Shown here: one piece after another, positions 44,392 to 57,499 of the stretch
How positions within the stretch are numbered: the first letter of the stretch is position 1
Layout of the letters: every line of letters starts with the position of its first letter
Source: Panopea generosa
Taxonomy: Eukaryota; Mollusca; Bivalvia; Adapedonta; Hiatellidae
Assembly (NCBI GenBank): GCA_029582155.1
Contig: CM055903.1
Coordinates: forward strand, 36,126,353 to 36,190,352
DNA length: 64,000 nucleotides
Reading direction: 5' to 3'
Made by a program: the position numbers and the translations under genes
The notes under the pieces: model-generated
The model's input: the letters and a program-made list of their open reading frames with translations, nothing else
Database searches by the model: none
What the model was told of the DNA's origin: nothing

Positions 44392-47300
44392 CCGTCCAGT
44401 ACAACATTGCCGGGTATGCCAGGACCAACCCAGAGTAATCCAACTGAGCCCATGCCGTCCAGTACAACATTGCCGGGTATGCCAGGACCAACCCAGAGTA
44501 ATCCAACTGAGCCCATGCCGTCCAGTACAACATTGCCGGGTATGCCAGGACCAACCCAGAGTAATCCAACTGAGCCCATGCCGTCCAGTACAACATTGCC
44601 GGGTATGACAGGACCAAACCAGAGTAATCCAACTGAGCCCATGCCGTCCAGTACAACATTGCCGGGTATGCCAGGACCAACCCAGAGTAATCCCACTGAG
44701 CCCATGCCGTCCAGTACAACATTGCCGGGTATGCCAGGACCAACCCAGAGTAATCCCACTGAGCCCATGCCGTCCAGTACAACATTGCCGGGTATGACAG
44801 GACCAAACCAGAGTAATCCAACTGAGCCCATGCCGTCCAGTACAACATTGTCGGGTATGCCAGGACCAAACCAGAGTAATCCCACTGAGCCCATGCCGTC
44901 CAGTACAACATTGCCGGGTATGACAGGACCAACCCAGAGTAATCCAACTGAGCCCATGCCGTCCAGTACAACATTGCCGGGTATGCCAGGACCAACCCAG
45001 AGTAATCCCACTGAGCCCATGCCGTCCAGTACAACATTGCCGGGTATGACAGGACCAAACCAGAGTAATCCAACTGAGCCCATGCCGTCCAGTACAACAT
45101 TGCCGGGTATGCCAGGACCAAACCAGAGTAATCCCACTGAGCCCATGCCGTCCAGTACAACATTGCCGGGTATGCCAGGACCAAACCAGAGTAATCCAAC
45201 TGAGCCCATGCCGTCCAGTACAACATTGCCGGGTATGCCAGGACCAAACCAGAGTAATCCCACTGAGCCCATGCCGTCCAGTACAACATTGCCGGGTATG
45301 CCAGGACCAAACCAGAGTAATCCCACTGAGCCCATGCCGTCCAGTACAACATTGCCGGGTATGACAGGACCAAACCAGAGTAATCCAACTGAGCCCATGC
45401 CGTCCAGTACAACATTGCCGGGTATGCCAGGACCAACCCAGAGTAATCCAACTGAGCCCATGCCGTCCAGTACAACATTGCCGGGTATGCCAGGACCAAC
45501 ACAGAGTAATCCAACTGAGCCCATGCCGTCCAGTACAACATTGCCGGGTATGACAGGACCAAACCAGAGTAATCCCACTGAGCCCATGCCGCCCAGTACA
45601 ACATTGCCGGGTATGCCAGGACCAAACCAGAGCAATTCCACTGAGCCCATACCGTCCAGTACAACATCGTCGGGTATGCCAGGACCAAACCAGAGTAATC
45701 CCACTGAGCCCATGCCGTCCAGTACAACATCGTCGGGTATGCCAGGACCAAACCAGAGTAATCCCACTGAGCCCATGTCGTCCAGTACAACATCGTCGGG
45801 TATGCCAGGACCAAACCAGAGTAATCCCACTGAGCCCATGCCGTCCAGTACAACATTGCCGGGTATGCCAGGACCAACCCAGAGTAATCCAACTGAGCCC
45901 ATGCCGTCCAGTACAACATCGTCGGGTATGCCAGGACCAAACCAGAGTAATCCCACTGAGCCCATGCCGTCCAGTACAACATTGCCGGGTATGCCAGGAC
46001 CAAACCAGAGTAATCCCACTGAGCCCATGTCGTCCAGTACAACATTGCCGGGTATGCCAGGACCAAACCAGAGTAATCCCACTGAGCCCATGCCGTCCAG
46101 TACAACATCGCCGGGTATGCCAGGACCAACCCAGAGTAATCCAACTGAGCCCATGCCGTCCAGTACAACATCGTCGGGTATGCCAGGACCAACCCAGAGT
46201 AATCCAACTGAGCCCATGCCGTCCAGTACAACATTGCCGGGTATGCCAGGACCAAACCAGAGTAATCCCACTGAGACCATGCCGTCCAGTACAACATTGT
46301 CGGGTATGCCAGGACCAAACCCGAGTAATTCCACTGAGCCCAAGCCGTCCAGTACAACATTGCCGGGTATGCCAGGACCAAACCAGAGTAATCCCACTGA
46401 GCCCATGCCGTCCAGTACAACATTGTCGGGTATGCCAGGACCAAACCAGAGTATTCCCACTGATCCCATGCCGTCCAGTACAACATTGCCGGGTATGCCA
46501 GAACCAAACCAGAGTAATCCCACTGAGCCCATGCCGTCCAGTACAACATTGTCGGGTATGCCAGGACCAAACCAGAGTAATCCCACTGAGCCCATGCCGT
46601 CCAGTACAACATTGCCGGGTATTCCAGGACCAAACCATAGTAATCTCACTGAGCCCATGCCGTCCAGTAAAACATTGCCGGGTATGCCAGGACCAAACCA
46701 GAGTAATCAAACTGGGCCCCTGCCGTCCAGTACAACATTGCCGGGTATGCCAGGACCAAACCAGAGTAATCCCACTGAATCGATGCCGTCCAGTACAACA
46801 TTGCCAGGTATGCCAGGACCATCCCAGAGTAATCCAACTGAGCCCATGCCGTCCAGTACAACATTGCCGGGTATGCCAGGACCAAACCAGAGTAATCCCA
46901 CTGAGCCCATGCCGTCCAGTACAACATTGCCAGGTATGCCAGGACCAAACCAGAGTAATCCCACTGAGCCCATGCCGTCCAGTACAACATTGCCGGGTAT
47001 GCCAGGACCAACCCAGAGTAATCCCACTGAGCCCATGTCGTCCAGTACAACATTGCCGGGTATGCCAGGACCAAACCAGAGTAATCCCACTGAGCCCATG
47101 CCGTCCAGTACAACATTGCCGGGTATGCCAGGACCAAACCAGAGTAATTCCACTGAGTCCATGCCGTCCAGTACAACATTGTCGGGTATGCCAGGACCAA
47201 ACCAGAGTAATCCCACTGAGCCCATGCCGTACAGTACAATATTGTCGGGTATGCCAGGACCAAACCAGAGTAATCCCACTGAGCCCATGCCGTCCAGTAC

Positions 47301-47855
47301 AACATCGTCGGGTATGTCAGGACCAAACCAGAGTAATCCCACTGAGCCCATGCCGTCCAGTATAATATTGTCGGGTATGCCAGGACCAAACCAGAGTAAT
47401 CCAACTGAGCCCATGCCGTCCAGTACAACATTGTCTGGTATGCCAGGACCAAACCAGAGTAATCCCACTGAGCCCATGCCGTCCAGTACAACATTGCCGA
47501 GTATGCCAGGACCAAACCAGAGTAATCCCACTGAGCCCATGCCGTCCAGTACAACATTGCCGGGTATGCCAGGACCAAACCAGAGTAATCCAACTGACCC
47601 CATGCCGTCCAGTACAACATTGTCGGATATGCCAGGACCAAACCAGAGTTATCCCACTGAGCCCATGCCGTCCAGTACAATATTGTCGGGTATGCCAGGA
47701 CCAAACCAGAGTAATCCAACTGAGCCCATGCCGTCCAGTACAACATTGTCGGGTATGCCAGGACCAAACCAGAGTAATCCCACTGAGCCCATGCCGTCCA
47801 GTACAACATTGCCGGGTATGCCAGGACCAAACCAGAGTAATCCCACTGAGCCATC
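44392..47855 (+). repeat. 63-bp minisatellite (about 55 units) with a 1,197-codon open frame
   Basis: The unit is ccgtccagtacaacattgcc, gggtatgccaggaccaaacc, agagtaatcccactgagccc, atg; the array is 55 units with no net length change. The plus frame 44320-47913 reads PSSTTLPGMPGPNQSNPTEP then M, a mucin-like Ser/Thr/Pro-rich 21-residue repeat, ending in a serine-rich tail and a stop. Three minus-strand readings stay open for 470-811 codons too (GSVGLLWFGPGIPGNVVLDG and others), since the unit is 21 codons and stop-free. Most recurrent variants fall at first or second plus-frame codon positions (ccg/tcg, ttg/tcg, aac/acc, cca/aca). So openness is weak evidence for a protein. A real mucin-like exon is possible but not shown. 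Confidence 0.95.
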
Positions 47856-48250
47856 TTCTTCGTCATCATTATCATCACCATCATCATCTTCTTCGTTGTC
47901 ATCACCATCATAAATATCTTCTTCGTCGTCATTGTCATCTTCATCATTATTAGCAAAGACGTCGTTTCCGCTGTCTTCATCGTTGTCATCATCATAACCG
48001 TCATAATCAACACCATTATCATCATCAGCAGCAACAGAATCTCCATCATCACCACATATACACCATAATCATCAATATCATCACCATAATTATGATCGTC
48101 ATCATCAATTTTCCTAACACAATAAGAACAGCTGCAAGAGAGGAAGTGTTAGCAGCAGATATAAAATTTACAACAACATAAACAGCGGCAGCGACAACAA
48201 CACCAACAATAACAACAGCAACAAATGCAGCGACAGAAGCAACAACACCA
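47856..48250 (+). repeat. Imperfect (ATC/TTC)n then (AAC)n trinucleotide tracts
   Basis: About 47856-48110 is rich in tcatcatcatc and tcttcttcg. 48165-48250 is rich in aacaacaac and gcagcgaca. The boundary with the 63-bp array is abrupt, right after gagcca. Frames here (such as the minus-strand poly-Met/Thr stretch) are low-complexity. Confidence 0.88.
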
Positions 48251-51200
48251 TTTACATATGTATCCTCGTATATAGATTTATACAACCGATATTATATTAT
48301 ATTATATAATAAAGTAACTTACTCTTTCGTCAAAGTGTCTCTGCTGTAACGTCAAACATTCATACTACATCTCCTGAAATAACAATGTAACATGTCAATT
48401 AAAGTAAGGATCTGTTTGACTAAAACAAAATGTTTACAACAACTTTTACTGTTACAATTTTTTGGGGGGCATTTTCTTGCAATGAAAGTGGTCTATACTG
48501 CAACCTGTCTATTTCACCTGCTGTCTCTGCTGTAACAGATGTTGTATTTCTGATGTCCATCATGTAACAAAATGTCCATTTTAACATCTTAGCAATACTA
48601 GAATAAACATAAATCCTGTCTGTTTAACTATAAACTATTTTGACAGGGACGAAACTTCAAAATAAACCCAACTGTTAACTTAATTTGAGATTTTCATGAT
48701 ACAATGTAGTAATATTGTCTGTGATGTAATATTTTCAGTCTATGCTGTAACAAATTCTCGTAACATCATGGACAAGTTACAGCACAGAATATATTAGACT
48801 TTTAAACAAGAGTATAAGAACTTGTCCCTTCAAAATGGCGGAAAGCATGTATTTTAAAAAACAAAATCGTCGTTACGATCTATCTTATTGCAACAAGTCT
48901 TGACAATTTGCATTTTACTAAAAATTAACAGCGTAACATTACAGACACACATAAAATATACGCAGTCACTTACCTACATTTGAATCCACTTTTTGTAACA
49001 AATTGAAATAAAAACTACCGGGGACACCGCCGTAGCGCTTACGTAGGAATGACTCTTCAAAAGGGAGGTACTTATCATTTGATGATTTGTAGGGATCAGT
49101 TTGTATTTTTTACTTGTTTACAGCACGGACAAAACTGCAAATATTTTGTTACAAATTTTGTGGCAAACAAAAAGTAAGAAAGGATTGATATAATGTATAT
49201 ATCTCAACATCTACATATCGGGGAGATATCAAATCGAAATTGATGGTATAATTTAATGGCATAGCAAACGTAACTTTTTTGAGAATTCACTCAGAAGTTG
49301 AAAATTTTATTTTGAGACACGTTACATCATGGAAAAACTGGGCCTTTGAGTTCTCATGAAAAAAAATCTACGCATGTTAGCTAACCTGTTTATGTCTCAC
49401 ATTGTCGGGAAACATCGACACTTTTCATAAGTACCGGGGGTTTTAGCAATTAAGTGCCAAAATTAAAGATATTGCTCCTAGACATGAAAAGTGGCATCTT
49501 TTGATAATGTCTCATAAGTAGTATGTATATATGGTGTAATGAGATGACAAGTTTATAATATTGTGTTTTGTAGATTTTTGCTGTCAGTTTTAGCTATATC
49601 ACTATTATTCCAAACCCATTCACTGGGCCATCACAGTCCATATAAACCATTTTTTGTTAATATTTTGAACCAAATTACGCTATTTTAGCGCTAGAATCGT
49701 GGAAAAGGGACAAAACTATGTTGTTAGTCTTTTTTTAAAAAAGTGTGCGGGAAATAATGAGTGTCAACTTATTGATAATATGAAATATGTTTTACTGTTT
49801 AGATTTCCATTGGCATTTATTCCTTAATTGTCATGGATGAGTAATTTGGACAACAAAACATTGCATGGCTGACAAATTAATTGCATGGTTCATGTGGTCA
49901 AACTTTTATGTAATTAGAAAACGCATCACAACAAGAGATATGAAAACGCATGAGTACATATGTCCATATCCTATAGAAATTATTCTCTGTTCATGTTATT
50001 GGTTGTTTACTTGAGGTGTTATTAATTAATGTGGTACCATGTACATTGGTGTTACTTATTTAAGTCCCCTCTAAACCATGTCTGCGTTTTCCTGTGTTGC
50101 GTATTAATATCTCTGTAGTGTAGTATCTTACATTGCTAGAATTAATATTATCCAAACCAGTACCTTTACTGTGCTTATAAAATAATTCAAAATATGTTAT
50201 TCAGACATATCGTGCAAATAATGAGAATTATATAAAACAGTTTCTTTAAATTTAGTTGAGTGGTTTTTACCTATCTATTACGAGTAATTTACCGGTAGCG
50301 TATTTACATTTCAAGATTATATACTGGGATAGTTTCATGTCTTCAATAATGTTTTCAAATCATGTTTATTTTCAATAATCATTTCGCAAAACGATTCTTT
50401 GTTGCTAGATGCAAAAGCCATTCTGCGTTCTATTTCGGTTATTTTAATGTTAGAATAATTCAAGTTTGATATGTCATTTTTAAAATAGATAAACATCTAA
50501 ACATCGTTCATGATCCAAAGTCTGCATGCAGTGAGATGGTTTTAGTTAATAATTTTCCAAATTATTCACACCAAAAGCAAAACTTTTGTTTGTAAAATAT
50601 TGTTCTAGATGAGATATTTCACTATTGACATTGACTTACCTTTTACATTCCGTTTGTAGAAAGAATGCAAGACAATAAACGTATCAAAAGGCATTATCAT
50701 TTACAACATAGATTAGACGTTTATTACTGACGCTAAAACATGTTATTGCAGAAAAAATAAGGATAACTTTCTTGGGAGCTAATATGATACTAAATATGGT
50801 GGTGTCTCCTAGTAGTATTTGGTTTTAAACAAAATTAAATAATTTGTTTGAAAAGAAATACAATTATTTTAGATACATGACAAATATAAAGGCTAGTTAT
50901 TAAATCAAAAACATAATATTGAATCTGTGATTATATCCCTAGAGGCTGAAACATCAGCAATGACATTGTTAAATAGTAAAAACAGAATATCCCCTCTTCA
51001 TGTAACCTACTAAATCATCCAACCAAAGAACTGTTCTTTAAGAGGTTCTAGATAAACTCATAAAACATTGTGTGTGTTGATACCAGTTCATTATAACCAA
51101 TACCACTTTGCAAACTGGATGCATGATGCTAACTTTCAATAAGCTACATATAAAAAACAAAACGAGTAAGACCAAGAACTATGTAATGGTCCCATTTGTC

Positions 51201-53029
51201 TCTGGGAACAATAACCTCCCTTTGATGACGGTTTGAATAGCAGCAGCGTTTTCTTTTCAAAGATCTCTTGCGCCTCTGTCCACAGGTGATATGATAGTAA
51301 CTGTTTCATAAATTGTGCAATTTTTACGATATGTGATTTTAATGAATAATTAAAATTAGACTGCTCTAGTATGCATTTGAACGACATTTGTGCATATAAA
51401 ATGTGATAAAAAGCAAGTCAACAAATAACTAGAATTAAAACGTAACTCTTGTCGAGTTTGATCGTTATCTTTACGGAATGATATATGTATATTAACAACC
51501 GTACACGATAATGTGAAATAGCAAGTTTATGGTGTTCGTATCATTGCGTAAGGAATGTGCAATAATAAATAAATACTATGATAATAAAGATTAAAATACC
51601 GTTTGTGCCAAGTTTGGAGTTTGAATAGATTCGGCGCATGCATATTTATTAATTTTCTTCTTATATTATGGATTTTGTTTTCTAATAACCCATTCGTAAT
51701 TGACAAAAGTTATTTCGAATAAAACGTGTCTCAATTACTAACATTGTCATTTGATGCACATATCAAAACAAAAATAAAATGGATCAAAATATCGTATGTG
51801 TGCATAAGGGAATGGACAATTACATTATGTGCGAACAATGTAGTTATGCTGTAAAAAGTAGAATAGCAAAATGAATGATTTCATATTTAATCATAACGCT
51901 TGGGTATTCCCTAGTGGCATTTGTTATTCTGACATTAATGTTATCTTTGTTATTCTTACAAGGGATATAATTGATGTCATGGGGCTGACACCACCAGATT
52001 AACACTAGTGAACACACTGAGTTAACACGAGGCTGTAGTTTTGTTTTAAATGTATTGTTTGCTATGGAGGGTAATGCCTGCTAAAACTCATATTGTTGTT
52101 TTTTTTGCATGTTTCAACCTGGTTATAACTAACTACATTCACTTTAAGGTTAAGTAGCTAAATTGTCATACCTGTCATTGCATGAATTAAATTGGCGGTA
52201 AGAAGTTTGGATAAATATTCAAGCAGTCTAGGTTGCGGCGAATATCACCATCTATCAATTACGTTTTATGCTTCCAATGAATCATTTTATCACACAATAC
52301 TGTCGCACACGACAGCATTCTTACGCGATGTGCCGGTCGTTAAAAAGTCACTTATTATGTTCAGATGTGGACTCCTCTAGATGATACCTTTCAGGTATGG
52401 CATAATGATTTTTTCGAACCATTCAATTCACTTTGTTTGTTTCCATGATATGAAAGAATATAATGTTAATGATTTGGATGAAAAACATACTAATATTGAC
52501 TTCATACAATAACGAATATACAGTCTAACTACCTACATCTATAGTCACAGTATCAAATATCAATTACATGCCTGATTTGCCTAAAGTGACAACAGTTTAG
52601 TTCAATAAAAATGAAAACAGTTCAGTTCAATAAAAATAACAACAGTTTAGTTAAAAATTTGACAACAGTTTCGTTGGGTATATCTAACAAAATCTTGCAA
52701 TATAAGGATTTTGTATCAACAGAAATATATCGTAACACTCTAACGAACACAATATTAAACACGTTTTAGGTCATATTATGTTTGCCAAAGAATTCATTTT
52801 ACAATTGATATTTCAAATATTAGTATATTGTATTGTCGTTGCTGTTGAAATTTAACCTCTCAAGGGACATTGTATGAAGTATTAAATTCAATAAATTAAA
52901 TATTATTTTCTCTCTTTAAAAACAAATTGAATTTTCTTGTCAACAATTAATTGTTTACTGCTAAAAACAGGCCGAGACAAGTTTGTGTATATTTTTAGAA
53001 AAGAAATATATTATCAGGAGACGAAGCAT
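48251..53029. other. Long AT-rich unique stretch, no gene recognised
   Basis: The motif gtctctgctgtaac or a near match occurs at 48337, 48491, 48523 and 48738, and related gtaacatcatgg strings follow to 49340, so 48330-49340 may be an old decayed element. An 83-codon minus frame (51136-51387) and a 62-codon plus frame (52192-52380) show no recognisable features. At 52605-52675 a short motif, acaacagtttagtt, is repeated three or four times just before the 67-bp array. Confidence 0.45.
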
Positions 53030-56000
53030 TGAACACAACAGTACAAATTAAGCAAAAATGCATAGAACTATAACAATACAACTTTAATAAATTCAGGTAT
53101 GGCATAACTTTAATAATTTTAACAAAAATACATAGAACTATAACAGTACAACTTTATTAACAACATTCAACACAACAGTACAACTTTTACACAAATACAT
53201 ATAACTATAACAGTACAACTTTAATAACATCATTCAACACAACAGTAAAACTTTAACAAAAAAACACACAGAACTATAACAGTACAACTTTATTAACAAC
53301 ATTCAACACAACAGTACAACTTTAACATAAATACATAGAACTATAACAGTACACCTTTAATAGCAACATTCAACACAACAGTACAACTTTAACAAAAAAA
53401 AAACCCCACAGAACTATAACAGTACAACTTTATTAACAACATTCAACACAACAGTACAACTTTTACACAAATACATATAACTATAACAGTACAACTTTAA
53501 TAACAACATTCAACACAAAAGTACAAATTTAACATAAATACATAGAACTATAACAGTACAATTTTAATAACAACATTCAACACAACAGTACAACTTTAAC
53601 AAAAATACATAGAACTATAACAGTACAACTTTAATAACAACATTCAACACAACAGTACAACTTTAACAAAAATACATAGAACTATAACAGTACAACTTTA
53701 TTAACACCATTCAACACAACAGTACAGCTTTAACACAAATACATAGAACTATAACAGTACAACTTTAATAACAACATGCATCACAACAGTTCAACAGTTC
53801 AACTTTAACAAAATTACATAGAACTATAACAGAACAACTTTAATAACAACATGCAACTCAACAGTTCAACTTTAACAAAAATACATAGATATTTAACAGT
53901 ACAACTTATTAACAACATTCAACACAACAGTACAGCTTAAACACAAATACATAGAACTATAACAGTACAACTTTAATAACAACATGCAACACAACAGTTC
54001 AACTTTAACAAAAATACATAGATATTTAACAGTACAACTTATTAACAACATTCAACACAACAGTACAGCTTAAACACAAATACATAAAACTATAACAGTA
54101 CAACTTTATTAAAAGAATTCAACACAATAGTACAACTTTAACACAAATACATAGAACTATAACAGTACAACTTTAATAAAAAACATGCATCACAACAGTT
54201 CAACTTTGACAAAAAAATACATAGAACTTGAACAGTACAACTTATTAGCAACATTCAACACAACAATACGGCTTTAACACAAATACATATAACTAAAACA
54301 GTACAACTTTATTAGCAACATTCAACACAACAGTGCAACTTTAACACAAATACATAGAACTATAACAGTACAACTTTAATAACAATATGAAACACAACAG
54401 TTCAACTTTAACAAAAAATACATAGAACTTTAACAGTACAACTTAATTAATAACATTCAACACAACAGTACAGCTAAAACACAAATACATAGAACTATAA
54501 AAACACAACTTTATTAGCAGCATTCAACACAACAGTACAACTTTAACACAAATACATAGAACGATAACAGTACAACTTAAATAACAACATGTAACTCAAC
54601 AGTTGAACTTTAACAAAAATACATAGGACTTCAACAGTACAACTTTATTAACAACATTCAACACAACAGTACAGCTTAAACACAAATACATAGATCTATA
54701 ACAGTACATCTTTATAAACAGCATTCAACACAACAGTACAACTTTCACATAAATATATAGACTTTTAACGGTACAACTTTAATAACAACATTCAACACAA
54801 CAGTACAACTTTTACAACAATACATAGAACTATAACAGTTCAACTTTATTAACAACATTCAACACAACAGTACAACTTTAACATAAATACATAGAACTAT
54901 AATAGTACAACTTTAATAACAAGATTCAACACAACAGTACAACTTTAACAAAAATACATAGAACTTTAACAATACAACTTTAATAACAACATTCAACACA
55001 ACAGTATAACTTTAACAAAAATACATAGAACTATAACAGTACAACTTTATTAACAACATTCAACACAACAGTACAAATTTAACATAAATACATAGAACTA
55101 TAATAGTACAACTTTAATAACAACATTCAACACAACAGTACAACTTTAACAAAAATAAATAGAACTATAACAGTACAACTTTATTAACAACATTCAACAC
55201 AACAGTACAGGTTTAACACAAATACATATCACTATAACAGTACAACTTTTATAACAACATTCAACACAACAGTACAACTTTTACACAAATACATATAAAT
55301 ATATAAGTTCAACTTTATTAACAACATTCAACACAACAGTACAACTTAAACATAAATACATAGACTTATAACAGAACAACTTTATTAACAACATTCAACA
55401 CAACAGTACAACTTTAACATAAATATATAGAACTATAACAGTACAACTTTAATAACAACATTCAACACAACATAACAATTTTAACATAAATACATAGAAC
55501 TATAACAGTACAATTTTAATAACAACATTTAACACAACAGTACAACTGTATCAACAATACATATGACTATAACAGTACAACTTTAATAACAACATGCAAC
55601 ACAACAGTTCAACTTTAACAAAATTACATAAAACTTTAACTGTACAACTTTAATAACAACATTCAACACAACAGTACAACTTTAATACAAATACATAGAA
55701 CTATAACAGTACAACTTTAATATCAACATGCAACACAACAATTCAACTTCAACAAAAATACATAGATTTGTAACAGTACAACTTTATTAACTACATTCAA
55801 CGCAACATTACAGCTTAAACACAAATGCATAGAACTATAACAGTACAACTTTATTAACAACATTCAACACAACAGCACAACTTTAACACAAATACATATA
55901 ACTATAACAGTACAACTTTAATAAAAACATGCAACACAACAGTTCAACTTTAACAAAAATACATAGAACTATAACAGTACAACTTATTAACAAAATTCAA

Positions 56001-57499
56001 CACAACAGTGCAACTTTAACAAAAATGCATAAACTTTAACAGTACAACTTAATTAACAACATTCAACACAATAGTACAGCTAAAACACAAATACATAGAA
56101 CTATAAAAACACAACTTTATTAACAGCATTCAACAAAACAGTACAACTTTATCACAAATACATAGAACTATAACAGTACAACTTTAATAACAACATGCAA
56201 CACAACAGTTCAACTTTATCAAAAATACATAGGACTTTAACAGTACAACTTTATTAACAACATTCAACACAACAGTACAGCTAAACACAAATACATAGAA
56301 CTATAACAGTACAACTTTAACACAAATTCATAAAACTATAACAGTACAACTTTTATTACAGCATTCAACACAACAGTACAATTTTAATATAAATACATCG
56401 AACTATAACAGTTCAACTTTAATAACAGCATTCAACACAACAGTACAAATTTAACACAAATACATAGAACTATAACAGTACAACTTATTAACAAAATTCA
56501 ACACAACAGTGCAACTTTAACAAAAATGCATAAACTTTAACAGTACAACTTAATTAACAACATTCAAAACAATAGTACAGCTAAAACACAAATACATAGA
56601 ACTATAAAAACACAACTTTATTAACAGCATTCAACAAAACAGTACAACTTTATCACAAATACATAGAACTATAACAGTACAACTTTAATAACAACATGCA
56701 ACACAACAGTTCAACTTTATCAAAAATACATAGGACTTTAACAGTACAACTTTATTAACAACATTCAACACAACAGTACAGCTAAACACAAATACATAGA
56801 ACTATAACAGTACAACTTTAACACAAATTCATAAAACTATAACAGTACAACTTTTATTACAGCATTCAACACAACAGTACAATTTTAATATAAATACATC
56901 GAACTATAACAGTTCAACTTTAATAACAGCATTCAACACAACAGTACAAATTTAACACAAATACATAGAACTATAACAGTACAACATTTATAACAGCATT
57001 CAACACAACAGTACAACTTTAACACAAATACATAGCACTATAACAGTAGAACTTTAATAACAGCATTCATCACAACAGTACAACTTTAACACAAATACAT
57101 AGAAATATAACAGTACAACTTTTATAACAGCATTCAACACAACAGTACAATTTTAACATAAATACATCGAACTGTAACAGTACAACTTTATTAACAACAT
57201 TCAACACAACAGTACAACTTTAACAGAAATACATGAAACTATAACAGCACTACTTTAATAACAGCATTCAACACAACAGTACAACTTTAACAGAAATACA
57301 TGAAACTATAACAGTGCAACTTTAATAACAGCATTCAACACAACAGTACAAATTTAACACAAATACATAGAACTATAACAGTACAACTTTAATAACAGCA
57401 TTCAACACAACAGTACAAATTTAACACAAATACATAGAAATTAAACAGTACAACTTTAATAACAGCATTCAAGACAACAGTACAACTTTAATACAAATA
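53030..57499 (+). repeat. 67-bp satellite array (about 66 copies), unit is an ancient dimer
   Basis: The unit is acaactttaataacaacatt, caacacaacagt (32 bp) followed by acaactttaacacaaatac, atagaactataacagt (35 bp). Both halves begin acaacttta and end acagt, so the 67-bp unit appears to have arisen by doubling and diverging of a shorter unit of about 33 bp. Some places contain single half-units (for example around 56315). No frame longer than 60 codons opens. Confidence 0.97.
55984..56985 (+). repeat. Recent 501-bp tandem duplication within the 67-bp array
   Basis: The blocks at about 55984-56484 and 56485-56985 are nearly identical at a shift of 501 bp. They share rare variants such as gtgcaactttaacaaaaatg, acaacttaattaac and ataaaaacacaacttta. 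Only one or two differences were seen (for example attcaacacaatag versus attcaaaacaatag). 501 bp is about seven and a half units, so exchange took place between the two halves of the dimeric unit. Confidence 0.88.

Noticed and set aside
44223-46710. Three minus-strand open frames of 775-811 codons
   Set aside because: They read the 63-bp unit in other frames; a stop-free unit that is a multiple of three keeps them open automatically.
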